DNA from: Clostridia bacterium
GTDB lineage: Bacteria > Bacillota > Clostridia > Oscillospirales > Acutalibacteraceae
DNA: 24,084 nucleotides
Reading direction: 5' to 3'
Assembly: GCA_900755995.1 (NCBI GenBank)
Contig: CAAEIM010000017.1
Span: forward strand, 1 to 24,084
Position numbers and translations under genes: made by a program. Shown here one piece after another: positions 15,947-23,007 of the stretch (within the stretch, counting starts at the first letter, position 1; each line of letters opens with the position of its first letter). The notes beneath the pieces are model-generated. The model saw nothing but the letters and a program-made list of their open reading frames with translations. It was not told the DNA's origin and did no database searches.

Positions 15947-16763
15947 CCTTTCTCACTCCATATAAATAATACGGAAAAAATGACAGCACAAAAAGTGAAA
16001 CCGCTAATATTATCAATGATAATGTTGTTCCCTGAACCCCTGTTGTTGTTATTATACTTCTTACGCTAAAACATTCTAAGTTAATAAGCTCAAAAAACAT
16101 AGAAGAAAAAATATAAATAAAAAACGGAAAAATCAGGACTAAAAAGCTCTTATTTGAAAAATATGTAACAAATAATGACGCACACGCAATAAGCCCCGAA
16201 AACAAAAACGCTACGCCGATATACAACAATGTATATAAAAACGGGTGAACAAATAACAACTCGGCCCATTTGTATGCAGGATATATATTTGTATAGGCAT
16301 ATGACGATTCTGGCAGCATTGTCGGCAAAAAAGCTGAAGAAATAATCAAGCTTAATATCATTGGAATAATTACTGCGCACCCACCGCTTAAAAAAACCGC
16401 TATATATTTTGAAATTAAGTAATAACTCTTTTTGGTACGAGTACATATACTTTTTATGTACCCCTGACTTATATCCATATAAAATGAGCTGCCAAACGGA
16501 AGCACCGCCAAAAACGGTATAATCAAATAAAATATATTTTGCTGTAAAAATATATTGTGGCTTCCTATCCAATTTGTATATGATATTTCAAGGAAGTTAT
16601 CATATATTTTAATTTCATCAAAAAACGAACTATTCCATTCAATGCAAGCGGGAATTCGTTCAAAAGAATACCACATTACCAATATTCCGGAAATAGTCAG
16701 AGAAATAAAAAACATATAATTGCAAAAGCTTCTTTTTATTTCGCATTTTAAAATTTTCAACAT
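15936..16763 (-). CDS. ABC-2-like permease, first of three
   Basis: A 275-residue six-helix membrane protein. It opens MLKILKCEIKRSF, the amphipathic entry helix typical of ABC-2 permeases, has an external loop at about 35-75, then FYMDISQGYIKSICTRTKKS (94-113) as the cytoplasmic loop and the C-terminal VRKDVL. ATG 16763 lies 7 nt after GAGGA. The gap to the upstream anchored protein is only 27 nt. The conserved RKDVL end shared by all three permeases may be a contact point for the common ATPase; that is inference. Confidence 0.8.
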   Translation of the reverse strand: MLKILKCEIKRSFCNYMFFISLTISGILVMWYSFERIPACIEWNSSFFDEIKIYDNFLEISYTNWIGSHNIFLQQNIFYLIIPFLAVLPFGSSFYMDISQGYIKSICTRTKKSYYLISKYIAVFLSGGCAVIIPMILSLIISSAFLPTMLPESSYAYTNIYPAYKWAELLFVHPFLYTLLYIGVAFLFSGLIACASLFVTYFSNKSFLVLIFPFFIYIFSSMFFELINLECFSVRSIITTTGVQGTTLSLIILAVSLFVLSFFPYYLYGVRKDVL

Positions 16764-16790
16764 ATATTAGTCCTCATTAAAAAATTATCA

Positions 16791-17495
16791 TTATACCGTT
16801 TTTTCTATCACGGGATATGACGCACCCGGTGCAGGAGCAAGAAAGGCTATAAAAACAGACATATCCGCTTTACATTCATCAATAGCGCTGTCCTCCACTA
16901 TATAAGCCAGATTAAAATTATGCTCTACGCCGGGTTTGAATGTAACATAGTAATAATCTTTTGTAGAGGTATCGGTTCTGCCGGAATTATATGACCTTAA
17001 TTCCGACAAATGTCCCTCTGAACCATAATGCAGCCACAAATTATTTACTGTTGTTTCAAAGTCCGTTTCACCATTATTTATAATTGTAAAATTACAAATA
17101 ACATAGGAGTATTCATTAGTTATAGTCCCGTTGTCGTCTCTTTCTTCAAGCCATTCATAGTCATCATCGTTCCAATCAAAATCGACGATTTCTTTTGACA
17201 CAGTCAAGCTGTTAAACTTAAAGTATATAGGACGCACCTCATCTATCTTCAACTCACAGTCCAAAGTACACTCTGCCCCTTCCTTTAAATAAGCGTTAGA
17301 GAGTAAAGCGTCTGAATTACTGCTGTCTGATTCTGAGCTTAAGCTTTCACTTTCAGAGCTATTTTTTGTAAACAAATTGTCTTTACTTATAATGCCCTGC
17401 TTAAACATATATCCGACAGTTACAAACACTATTGCAACAAAGCAAACAGATGAGATTATTATAGTAGATACTTTTTTATTCAATTTAACTGTCAC
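16791..17495 (-). CDS. Membrane-anchored extracytoplasmic protein heading the ABC cassette
   Basis: I do not recognise the family. The 234-residue product has one N-terminal helix (about 8-29), a Ser/Glu/Asp-rich linker (about 43-65: SSESESLSSESDSSNSD) and an exported domain with alternating strands (YVICNFTIINNGETDF; YYVTFKPGVEHNFNL), an Ig-like layout resembling DUF4352-type proteins and the last gene of this cassette. The Ser-rich linker would hold the domain away from the membrane. GTG 17495 is preferred because GGAAAGG precedes it and residues follow the basic-helix pattern; the frame extends to a TTG at 17513 with no ribosome site. It is first in the operon and probably acts with the permeases, perhaps as substrate receptor. 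Confidence 0.7.
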   Translation of the reverse strand: MTVKLNKKVSTIIISSVCFVAIVFVTVGYMFKQGIISKDNLFTKNSSESESLSSESDSSNSDALLSNAYLKEGAECTLDCELKIDEVRPIYFKFNSLTVSKEIVDFDWNDDDYEWLEERDDNGTITNEYSYVICNFTIINNGETDFETTVNNLWLHYGSEGHLSELRSYNSGRTDTSTKDYYYVTFKPGVEHNFNLAYIVEDSAIDECKADMSVFIAFLAPAPGASYPVIEKTV

Positions 17496-17582
17496 AACCT
17501 TTCCGTAATACAACTATACGAGTATATTTATTACCATTCACAAACACTTTATAAACAAAAAAAAGTTACTGTTTATGGCATT

Positions 17583-17591
17583 ATTATAACA
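17583..17591 (-). promoter_or_regulatory. Extended -10 promoter of the ABC cassette
   Basis: On the minus strand TGTTATAAT (17591 to 17583) is a perfect extended -10 (TGn-TATAAT). No good -35 is seen. Transcription would start near 17576, leaving about 80 nt of leader before GTG 17495. Confidence 0.5.
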
Positions 17592-17742
17592 TAATATTTT
17601 GAAAAATAAAGTATGTATTTGGATTTTAGGTATAGAAAATAGTAATGTTTTTTTATGCACTATTAATAATAATATCGTGTTTACAACTTTGTTAATACCT
17701 TTAATTGATTTAATTATATATTATACTGCTTTTGCTAAATGA

Positions 17743-17770
17743 TTGAATTTCCTTCTTTTTGTGTTATAAT
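17743..17770 (+). promoter_or_regulatory. Promoter of the calcium-repeat/ECF/RsgI operon
   Basis: TTGAAT (17743-17748) and TATAAT (17765-17770) are 16 nt apart, with TGT directly before the -10 (extended -10). The predicted start is near 17777, giving a leader of about 95 nt. A 16-bp A-tract/T-tract palindrome (17781-17796) lies at the start of the leader. The stretch 17496-17872 otherwise holds only this promoter and the divergent one. Confidence 0.65.
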
Positions 17771-17813
17771 TGATTAAAAATTAAAAAATTTTTTAAAAGT
17801 GAATGGATTAAAG

Positions 17814-17864
17814 CCTGTCATTCGTATTATAAATGAAAGCCCTAAAAAATACATAGACAGGAGG
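17814..17864 (+). promoter_or_regulatory. Leader stem that can cover the ribosome site
   Basis: CCTGTC (17814-17819) is complementary to GACAGG (17856-17861), which contains the first half of the AGGAGG ribosome site (17859-17864) of the calcium-repeat gene. An inner TCATT/AATGA pairing (17818-17822 with 17832-17836) could support the fold. Pairing would lower translation; regulation is inferred. Confidence 0.4.
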
Positions 17865-17872
17865 ACTAATCT

Positions 17873-18454
17873 ATGAAACAAAAAATCAAAAAATCAGCAG
17901 TCGGTATTTTTGCGGCATTATTAATGTTATCTGTCGGAACAACCGGCGCATTAACCGCCGGCTATGGACAAGGCGGAAATTATACAGATAATAATAATGA
18001 CGGCATCTGCGACAACACGGTAAGCAACTGCAGATATGTAGATGCTGACAGTGACGGCGTATGCGACAATTACGGCAAAAATAATTGCTCTGGAAACAAC
18101 TGTGGGAAAAATTATGCAGATGCTGATGGTGACGGCATATGTGACAACTACGGCAAAAATAAATGTTCAGAAAACGGCGACGGTAAGAATTATTCGGACG
18201 CTGATGGTGATGGCATATGCGATAACTATGGCAAAAATAATTGTTCCGGAAACGGCAGCGGTAAGAATTATTCAGACGCTGACGGTGACGGGATTTTCGA
18301 CAACTACGGCAAAAATAATTGCTCCGGTAACGGCGGCGGTAAGAATTATGTAGATGCTGATAGTGACGGAGTTTGCGACAATTATGCCGCCGGTCAAGGT
18401 AAAGGCAGAGGATTTGGAAATAAAAACAACTGCCGAGGTGTATGCACTAAATAA
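17873..18454 (+). CDS. Secreted protein with 26-residue Asp-rich calcium-type repeats
   Basis: A 193-residue exported protein. The first 28 residues (basic start, hydrophobic core, GALTA near 25-29) look like a signal peptide. The mature part contains six DxDxDGxxD motifs, the calcium loop of dockerin and thrombospondin type 3 repeats: at about 37, 55, 81, 107, 133 and 159. The last five have an exact 26-residue period, consensus Y-x-DADGDGICDNYGKN-x-CS. Two cysteines per unit suggest one disulfide per repeat; the fifth repeat has Phe142 instead of Cys. The tail is rich in Gly, Lys and Asn. ATG 17873 has a perfect AGGAGG 8 nt upstream. An ECF sigma gene follows after 17 nt, so it may be the sensed ligand, a calcium-dependent co-sensor, or simply a target; function is unproven. 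Confidence 0.85.
   Translation: MKQKIKKSAVGIFAALLMLSVGTTGALTAGYGQGGNYTDNNNDGICDNTVSNCRYVDADSDGVCDNYGKNNCSGNNCGKNYADADGDGICDNYGKNKCSENGDGKNYSDADGDGICDNYGKNNCSGNGSGKNYSDADGDGIFDNYGKNNCSGNGGGKNYVDADSDGVCDNYAAGQGKGRGFGNKNNCRGVCTK
18035..18382 (+). repeat. Tandem 78-bp coding repeats
   Basis: Units start at 18035, 18113, 18191 and 18269, with a partial last one at 18347. They are highly similar at DNA level (for example GACAACTACGGCAAAAATAA recurs with few changes), which suggests recent expansion by slippage or recombination and possible copy-number variation between strains. Confidence 0.8.
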
Positions 18455-18471
18455 CAATAAAGGTAAGCATT

Positions 18472-18954
18472 ATGCGAAGTGAACAGAAAACAAACAGAGC
18501 TATCGAACGGTATTCCGATACCGTTCGGCGGCTTTGTATGATACATCTTAAAAATTATACTGATACCGAGGACATATTTCAGACAGTGTTTTTGAAGTAT
18601 GTCCTTAGCTCCGTTGAGTTTGAGAGCGACGAACACGAGAAAGCATGGTTTATTCGTGTAACAATAAATGCCTGCAAGGACCTGCTAAAAAGTTTTTTCC
18701 GTAATCGTGTCACGTCATTAGAAGAAATTATAGAGTTACCTGCGGAAACACAAGATGACAACAGAGAGGTTCTGGAGGCAGTATTGTCACTTCCGGAAAA
18801 ATACAGAGAGGTTGTATATTTGCACTACTACGAGGGCTATACCGTCCCTGAAATAAGTAAGATTTTGAAGAAAAATGTAAATACAATTTATACACACCTG
18901 AATCGCTCTAAGCAAATGCTAAGGGAAAAACTGGGAGGCGATGAATATGAATGA
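18472..18954 (+). CDS. ECF-type RNA polymerase sigma factor
   Basis: A 160-residue sigma-70 family protein with only regions 2 and 4. Region 2 spans about 10-75 (DTEDIFQTVFLKYV, then HEKAWFIRVTINACKD as the region 2.3/2.4 DNA-melting part). Region 4 spans about 100-155 (SLPEKYREVVYLHYYEGYTVPEISKI, then NTIYTHLNRSKQMLREKL as the recognition helix). It directs transcription of an envelope-linked regulon when released from its anti-sigma factor. ATG 18472 follows AAAGGT by about 7 nt. It overlaps the anti-sigma gene by 8 nt. It is not a SigI protein despite its RsgI-like partner. Confidence 0.92.
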   Translation: MRSEQKTNRAIERYSDTVRRLCMIHLKNYTDTEDIFQTVFLKYVLSSVEFESDEHEKAWFIRVTINACKDLLKSFFRNRVTSLEEIIELPAETQDDNREVLEAVLSLPEKYREVVYLHYYEGYTVPEISKILKKNVNTIYTHLNRSKQMLREKLGGDEYE

Positions 18955-19717
18955 CAGAATAAAAGTAGCCTTTGAGCAGGTTCAGGCAGAGGATAAGTTA
19001 AAGGATAAGACAAAGGAATTTATCCTTCAAAAAACAAATGGGTATAAAAGAGCAAACTTCGGCAATTATAAGTATCTTGCAGTTGCTTTTGCATGTATAG
19101 CACTTTTATTTGTTGGAGTACATTGGCTGTTTTTTACCCCAACAGTGGAAATCAGCATAGACATAAATCCGTCGGTAGAATTAGGCGTGAATCGTTTTAA
19201 CTGCGTGATTTCTTTTAAAAGCTATAATGATGATGGACAGGAATTAGTAAATTCGCTCGATGTAAAATTTATGAATTATACTGATGCAGTAAAACAAATT
19301 ATGGAAAGTGAAGATATTGTGTCTTTATTATCCGATGATGAGGTAATGACGATTGCTGTCACCGGTTCTGACAGCACACAATCTGAGGAAGTCCTCGCAA
19401 ATATACAATCCTGTACGGCTGAAAAAAGCAATACCTATTGCTATTATGCACATTCAGAGGAAGTTGAGCAGGCTCACGAGGTCGGCCTTTCATACGGAAA
19501 ATATAAGGCTTTTTTAGAATTGCAGGAGCTTGACCCCAATATCACTGCTGATGAAATAAAAAATTTGACAATGCGTGAGATTAAAGATATGATAAGCAAT
19601 TTGTCGGATGACGGAAAGGAAGAAACAAAGCCTTCGGAAAGCTGCGGTAACGGCAACCAAAACAATCATAACGGACAGGGAAAAAAGAATCGAAAAGGAA
19701 ACAAAAGTGACGAATAG
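18947..19717 (+). CDS. RsgI-like transmembrane anti-sigma factor
   Basis: A 256-residue single-pass protein. The first 40 residues are cytoplasmic and charged and should hold the ECF factor. A membrane helix spans about 43-63. It is followed immediately by VEISIDINPSVELGVNRF (67-84), the signature of the RsgI extracytoplasmic domain. In studied RsgI proteins the Asn-Pro bond in this motif (Asn74-Pro75 here) undergoes self-cleavage that allows later intramembrane release; that is family knowledge. The tail from about 222 is hydrophilic and rich in Asn, Gly, Lys and Gln instead of a carbohydrate-binding module. ATG 18947 is preferred to ATG 18941 because GGGAGG (18933-18938) then lies 8 nt upstream. 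It belongs with the ECF and calcium-repeat genes. Confidence 0.88.
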   Translation: MNDRIKVAFEQVQAEDKLKDKTKEFILQKTNGYKRANFGNYKYLAVAFACIALLFVGVHWLFFTPTVEISIDINPSVELGVNRFNCVISFKSYNDDGQELVNSLDVKFMNYTDAVKQIMESEDIVSLLSDDEVMTIAVTGSDSTQSEEVLANIQSCTAEKSNTYCYYAHSEEVEQAHEVGLSYGKYKAFLELQELDPNITADEIKNLTMREIKDMISNLSDDGKEETKPSESCGNGNQNNHNGQGKKNRKGNKSDE

Positions 19718-19748
19718 CAATGCTCACATGAGCCTTAAATAAAAAAAC

Positions 19749-19790
19749 AAAGCAGAAAGAAAAATCAAAATTCTTTCTGCTTTTATTTTA
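19749..19790. terminator. Bidirectional terminator after the RsgI-like gene
   Basis: AAAGCAGAAAGAA (19749-19761) pairs perfectly over 13 bp with TTCTTTCTGCTTT (19771-19783). Plus-strand exit is TTTATTTTA; minus-strand exit is GTTTTTTTATTT, so it also ends the convergent metallo-hydrolase gene. Confidence 0.88.
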
Positions 19791-19853
19791 TAAAATATTT
19801 ACTGCTTTAGCATACAACAGTTCTCTGTCATTTATCGGTAACTTAGCAATTAA

Positions 19854-20672
19854 TCAAAATGTCAGAGCAGAACCGCTGTGAAATCCCCTCAGTTGTTCTC
19901 CCATAATTTTTTTCATAATATCAAAAGCTTTTTGACCTGTGCAGTGTCCCGTAAAAAATAATGCATTAGTTTTCAATAGCTCATATGCGGTCTGTCTTAT
20001 GTATTCTTCCTCGTCCTGCGTGTAGTCAGTTTTTTTCATCATATGAAATCCGCTTATAACCGTATCGGGATATGAGCCAAACAGCTCGTAATAACGTTTA
20101 AGAATACTCAAAATGCCGCTGTGCGCACAGCCCGACATCAACGTGCGCTGCTCTCCCTGAGTAATTACAAGGCACTGCTCGTGAGAAAAATCGTCTTGGA
20201 TGTATTCAGAACCAACCTTTTGCTTTAAATCTCGATTGCTCCACTCAGGATATTGCTTTTCTTTGAAGTCGGAAAAGAGAAAAAGCTCATCGTCTATTTG
20301 CATATTTTCATCAACCGTAATAACCTGCGGCAGCTTAATAATATTTTTGTCAATGCCGATATATTTCTCAAACTGAGGGTATGTGTGGTAATAATCACCG
20401 TCTGCATTAGATTTCATATAGATTTTTGCATTGGAATTTATCTTTGCAAACGCAGGCAAACCGCCCGCATGGTCATAATGTCCGTGACTTAAAACAAAGG
20501 TATCGACCTGTCTTAAATCTATTCCCAAAATATCGGCATTATGCATAAACATATCCGTTGCCCCGCTGTCCGACAGCAGCTTATGCTTTTCGGTTTCAAT
20601 ATAAAAACTCAAGCCGTGTTCATTTAAACAATTATTTCCCTTTGTATCTTCCACAAGATTTATGATTTTCAT
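19854..20672 (-). CDS. Metallo-beta-lactamase-fold hydrolase
   Basis: A 272-residue cytoplasmic enzyme without signal peptide. The metal-binding motif is HGHYDHAGG with His63, His65, Asp67 and His68. Further ligands probably come from GCAHSG (about 180-185), GFHM (about 209) and GHCTG (about 242-246). The arrangement, including the late GHCTG, matches the branch often annotated as dihydropterin-ribofuranosyl-aminobenzene-phosphate synthase-like, known mainly from archaea; in bacteria the substrate is not established. ATG 20672 follows AAAGGA by 8 nt and a good promoter lies about 75 nt upstream. It is a single-gene unit lying between two sigma/anti-sigma pairs; no functional link is evident. 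Confidence 0.87.
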   Translation of the reverse strand: MKIINLVEDTKGNNCLNEHGLSFYIETEKHKLLSDSGATDMFMHNADILGIDLRQVDTFVLSHGHYDHAGGLPAFAKINSNAKIYMKSNADGDYYHTYPQFEKYIGIDKNIIKLPQVITVDENMQIDDELFLFSDFKEKQYPEWSNRDLKQKVGSEYIQDDFSHEQCLVITQGEQRTLMSGCAHSGILSILKRYYELFGSYPDTVISGFHMMKKTDYTQDEEEYIRQTAYELLKTNALFFTGHCTGQKAFDIMKKIMGEQLRGFHSGSALTF

Positions 20673-20746
20673 AAATACATTCCTTTCAATTCATCAGGCT
20701 AATGCGCTGCTCTCGACTGTGTGTTCACCTGCAAAATATATTCATT

Positions 20747-20775
20747 ATTATATAGCATATCCGTAGATATATCAA
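20747..20775 (-). promoter_or_regulatory. Sigma-A promoter of the metallo-hydrolase gene
   Basis: On the minus strand TTGATA (20775-20770) and TATAAT (20752-20747) are 17 nt apart. The start near 20740 gives a leader of about 68 nt. The stretch 20673-21026 holds this promoter and the opposing one for the second sigma factor, but no gene. Confidence 0.75.
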
Positions 20776-20879
20776 GGAAAGGAGTGCAGTATAACACAAA
20801 AATTGCAGTTTTAATTAAAAAATTAAAAAACTTGAAGATAAATTATCTCCTGACTTCATTTGCGACAAAGTATAAAATG

Positions 20880-20908
20880 TTGACAAATATTTAGTTATAC
20901 TGTAACAT
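20880..20908 (+). promoter_or_regulatory. Possible promoter of the second ECF operon
   Basis: A perfect TTGACA (20880-20885) is followed after 17 nt by TAACAT (20903-20908, 4/6). A separate TATAAT at 20939-20944 has no good -35. A small ACACA/TGTGT dyad lies downstream of the first candidate. Which one is used cannot be decided. Confidence 0.4.
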
Positions 20909-21026
20909 AATTCACACAACTTACAAATGTGTTAAATATATAATTTAAAATTATGCACCCAAATCAAAAAATCAGTTGTTATTATTAATAGAAGCGCTTC
21001 AAAACACAGAAGAGAGGGTGAAAGTA

Positions 21027-21569
21027 TTGAAGGACAAACTTTTACTGAAACTGAAAAAACATGATGAAAAAGCATTGCAAGCTGTAATAGATCAATATTC
21101 AAATCTTGCGGCAGCGGTTATTTACAATATCTCAAGAGGCAGCCTTACAAAAGAAGATATTGAAGAAACTGTTGCAGATGTGTTTGTTACACTATGGAAT
21201 AATGCAGATAAAGTGCAGGAGGGCAAGCTGAAAGGATATATCTGCTGTATAGCCAGAACCCGCACACTTAATAAGATAGCAGTCAACAGAAATAAAGTGG
21301 TTCTCAATATTGACGACTACGACCCCGAGGATGATTTTTCGATTGCGGATGAGACCGAGAAAAAAGACATACACAGGGAGCTTCGTGAAATTATCAGTGA
21401 AATAGAGTTGCCTGACAGGGAAATTCTGATTAGATACTACTATTATTATCAGACTGTTTCACAGATTTCCGAGGCAATGGAAATAAACATAGAAACGGTG
21501 AAATCTAAGCTCAGGCGAACCCGCAATAAAATTAAAGCAAAACTTATTGAAAGGAGTTATACATTATGA
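21027..21569 (+). CDS. ECF-type RNA polymerase sigma factor (second)
   Basis: A 180-residue sigma factor of regions 2 and 4. Region 2 includes EDIEETVADVFVTLWNNADKV and KLKGYICCIARTRTLNKI (about 43-87). Region 4 includes ELPDREILIRYYYYYQTVSQISEAM and ETVKSKLRRTRNKIKAKL (about 130-172). The TTG at 21027 is chosen as start because GAGAGGG lies about 8 nt upstream and the resulting MKDKLLLKLKKHDEKAL is the usual opening of this clostridial ECF group; the frame extends upstream to an ATG at 20976 without a ribosome site. It overlaps the next gene by 4 nt (ATGA), so sigma and anti-sigma are translated together. Confidence 0.9.
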   Translation: MKDKLLLKLKKHDEKALQAVIDQYSNLAAAVIYNISRGSLTKEDIEETVADVFVTLWNNADKVQEGKLKGYICCIARTRTLNKIAVNRNKVVLNIDDYDPEDDFSIADETEKKDIHRELREIISEIELPDREILIRYYYYYQTVSQISEAMEINIETVKSKLRRTRNKIKAKLIERSYTL

Positions 21570-22747
21570 AAACTACATTCAAGAAAGCTTTTGACGAATT
21601 TGATGACGAACTAATGAATATAGATGAATTCAACGCCTGCGAAAATATTGATATTGACGTTGAAAAAATCAAAGGAAGGGTACTTATGCGTATTAATGAT
21701 AAAAAGAAATCCGGCAAAAAAATAATTCCCATACTGGTTGCGGCGGCAATAGTAATTGCAGGCACTGTCGGCACATTTGCAACAGGCAGTGTGCAGAGTA
21801 TGTTCAAAGAACTCTTTAATAACAACAGTGTAAATTCCGCAGGACTTTACGACGGCGGAAATGTTGAACTTATCAGCTGTGACGACAGCCTTAATGTTGA
21901 GCTTCTCGGCATTACGGGTGATGGTGAAAAACTGTACTCGGCAATAGAGGTTACCAAAAAGGACGGCAGTCCGATTATTGATGAGGATTATGAAGAACCG
22001 TTCCTCTGGACAAATGAAGTGCCGGCGCAGATACCGGAGGATAAAGTTTATGATGATTACTATGCTTGCAGAGCGGTGTATGTTGACAAAAACGGTAATT
22101 CCTCAAGAGAAAAAGAGGGCAATTTAAGAACGATTAATTCTGTAAAATATTCAATCAGCGATGATAACAAAAGTCTTAAGATATTTGTTTTTACCAGAAT
22201 AAGAGAAGGAGATCTTAAGAACGGCAGAGTAACTGTTACAAGTGAAGGCTTTGGAGCTAATAGTAATCATTATTTTGAACTTCCGTTTGAAATCAGCTTT
22301 GATCTCAACTACGATATTGACGGCAATATCAGTAAAGAGCTGACCGTTGAAAACGCTCCAAACCTTATTGAACCGGCAGCCGATAAGGTAAAAATGGAAA
22401 TTACACCGTTTGCAGTTTATCTTTACGGTCAGTGTGATAAAGAAACAGTCGAAAAATCAGGTTGGTCGGAACAGGAAGAAATTCACCATAACCATTGCTT
22501 TAAGGACATTGGCTGGACAGAAAATTCCAAGATTATATTAAACGATGGCACTGTTTACTATCTCTATCCCGATGAGGGCTATAACTATGGCGTTGGTGAG
22601 GACGGAAACGCAGATTATTACGAAGAAAAAGTTCCGCTCAATCTTTCAACCGTTGTAGGTCCTCCTATAGAACCTCAAATCAACGTAATTGATACAAGAG
22701 AAATCAAAACAGTTATGATTAACGGCGATACCGTTTACAGCAAATAA
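21566..22747 (+). CDS. DUF4179-type transmembrane anti-sigma factor
   Basis: A 393-residue single-pass protein. The N-terminal 45 residues are acidic and cytoplasmic (KKAFDEFDDELMNIDEF), a likely sigma-binding arm. A helix follows at about 52-70 (IIPILVAAAIVIAGTVGTFA) and then a large exported domain. Directly after the helix, GSVQSMFKELFN is the conserved opening of DUF4179 domains found behind ECF sigma genes in clostridia. A Gly/Asp/Tyr-rich segment near 350 (LYPDEGYNYGVGEDGN) and a short HHNH cluster (about 311) are visible. ATG 21566 overlaps the sigma stop by 4 nt and has AAAGGAG upstream. The stimulus is unknown. No clear terminator follows it before the minus-strand relic at 22763. 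Confidence 0.85.
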   Translation: MKTTFKKAFDEFDDELMNIDEFNACENIDIDVEKIKGRVLMRINDKKKSGKKIIPILVAAAIVIAGTVGTFATGSVQSMFKELFNNNSVNSAGLYDGGNVELISCDDSLNVELLGITGDGEKLYSAIEVTKKDGSPIIDEDYEEPFLWTNEVPAQIPEDKVYDDYYACRAVYVDKNGNSSREKEGNLRTINSVKYSISDDNKSLKIFVFTRIREGDLKNGRVTVTSEGFGANSNHYFELPFEISFDLNYDIDGNISKELTVENAPNLIEPAADKVKMEITPFAVYLYGQCDKETVEKSGWSEQEEIHHNHCFKDIGWTENSKIILNDGTVYYLYPDEGYNYGVGEDGNADYYEEKVPLNLSTVVGPPIEPQINVIDTREIKTVMINGDTVYSK

Positions 22748-22762
22748 AATCTTAAAAACGTA

Positions 22763-22908
22763 TTATGCAATAAATATCGGCAAAGTCGGTGGCATAACCA
22801 AGATTATGATTATGCCGATTACTATTCCGAATATTGTTTTTAGAACTTTTTTTCTATGAGCAGAACAACTGCTATTTTCTTTAGTGCCGCACCTATTGTA
22901 GCACTCAT
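22763..22908 (-). pseudogene. Frameshifted N-terminal relic of a conjugation-associated lysozyme/peptidase protein
   Basis: A perfect AGGAGGTGA ribosome site (cctcct at 22916-22921 on the plus strand) precedes ATG 22908, which opens MSATIGAALKKIAVVLLIEKK. The frame then stops at 22840. A shift of -1 at A_AAA_AAG (22852-22846) would continue as VLKTIFGIVIGIIIILVMPP to a stop at 22763, 48 residues in all. This is the N-terminal membrane anchor seen in lysozyme/CHAP or M23-type proteins of clostridial integrative conjugative elements, whose enzymatic domain of several hundred residues is missing here. One lost A in the A-run would explain the break. The family call is by motif memory. Confidence 0.55.
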
Positions 22909-22928
22909 TAAATCACCTCCTGAATGCA

Positions 22929-22971
22929 AAAACTCCGATTGAAATTCATTAAGAAAATCAATCGGAGTTTT
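22929..22971. terminator. Terminator of the MerR gene
   Basis: AAAACTCCGATT (22929-22940) pairs over 12 bp with AATCGGAGTTTT (22960-22971). On the minus strand, downstream of the MerR stop, it exits into TTTTTGC. On the plus strand it exits into TTTTGTTAATT, so it may act both ways. Confidence 0.8.
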
Positions 22972-23007
22972 GTTAATTCAATTAATTATAGAATCAATGA
23001 TATAATA

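Noticed and set aside
17743..17770. ECF-dependent autoregulatory promoter for the calcium-repeat operon
   Set aside because: The visible elements fit an extended -10 sigma-A promoter; no recognisable ECF -35 (AAC-type) motif is shared with other promoters in the window.
18035..18382. CRISPR array
   Set aside because: The regular 78-bp repeats are in frame within a coding sequence, have no unique spacers, and encode Asp-rich calcium loops.
22840..22908. Stand-alone 22-residue small protein with a perfect ribosome site
   Set aside because: The N-terminus matches the start of a larger conjugation-associated membrane protein that continues in the -1 frame, so decay or frameshifting explains it better than a dedicated small gene.
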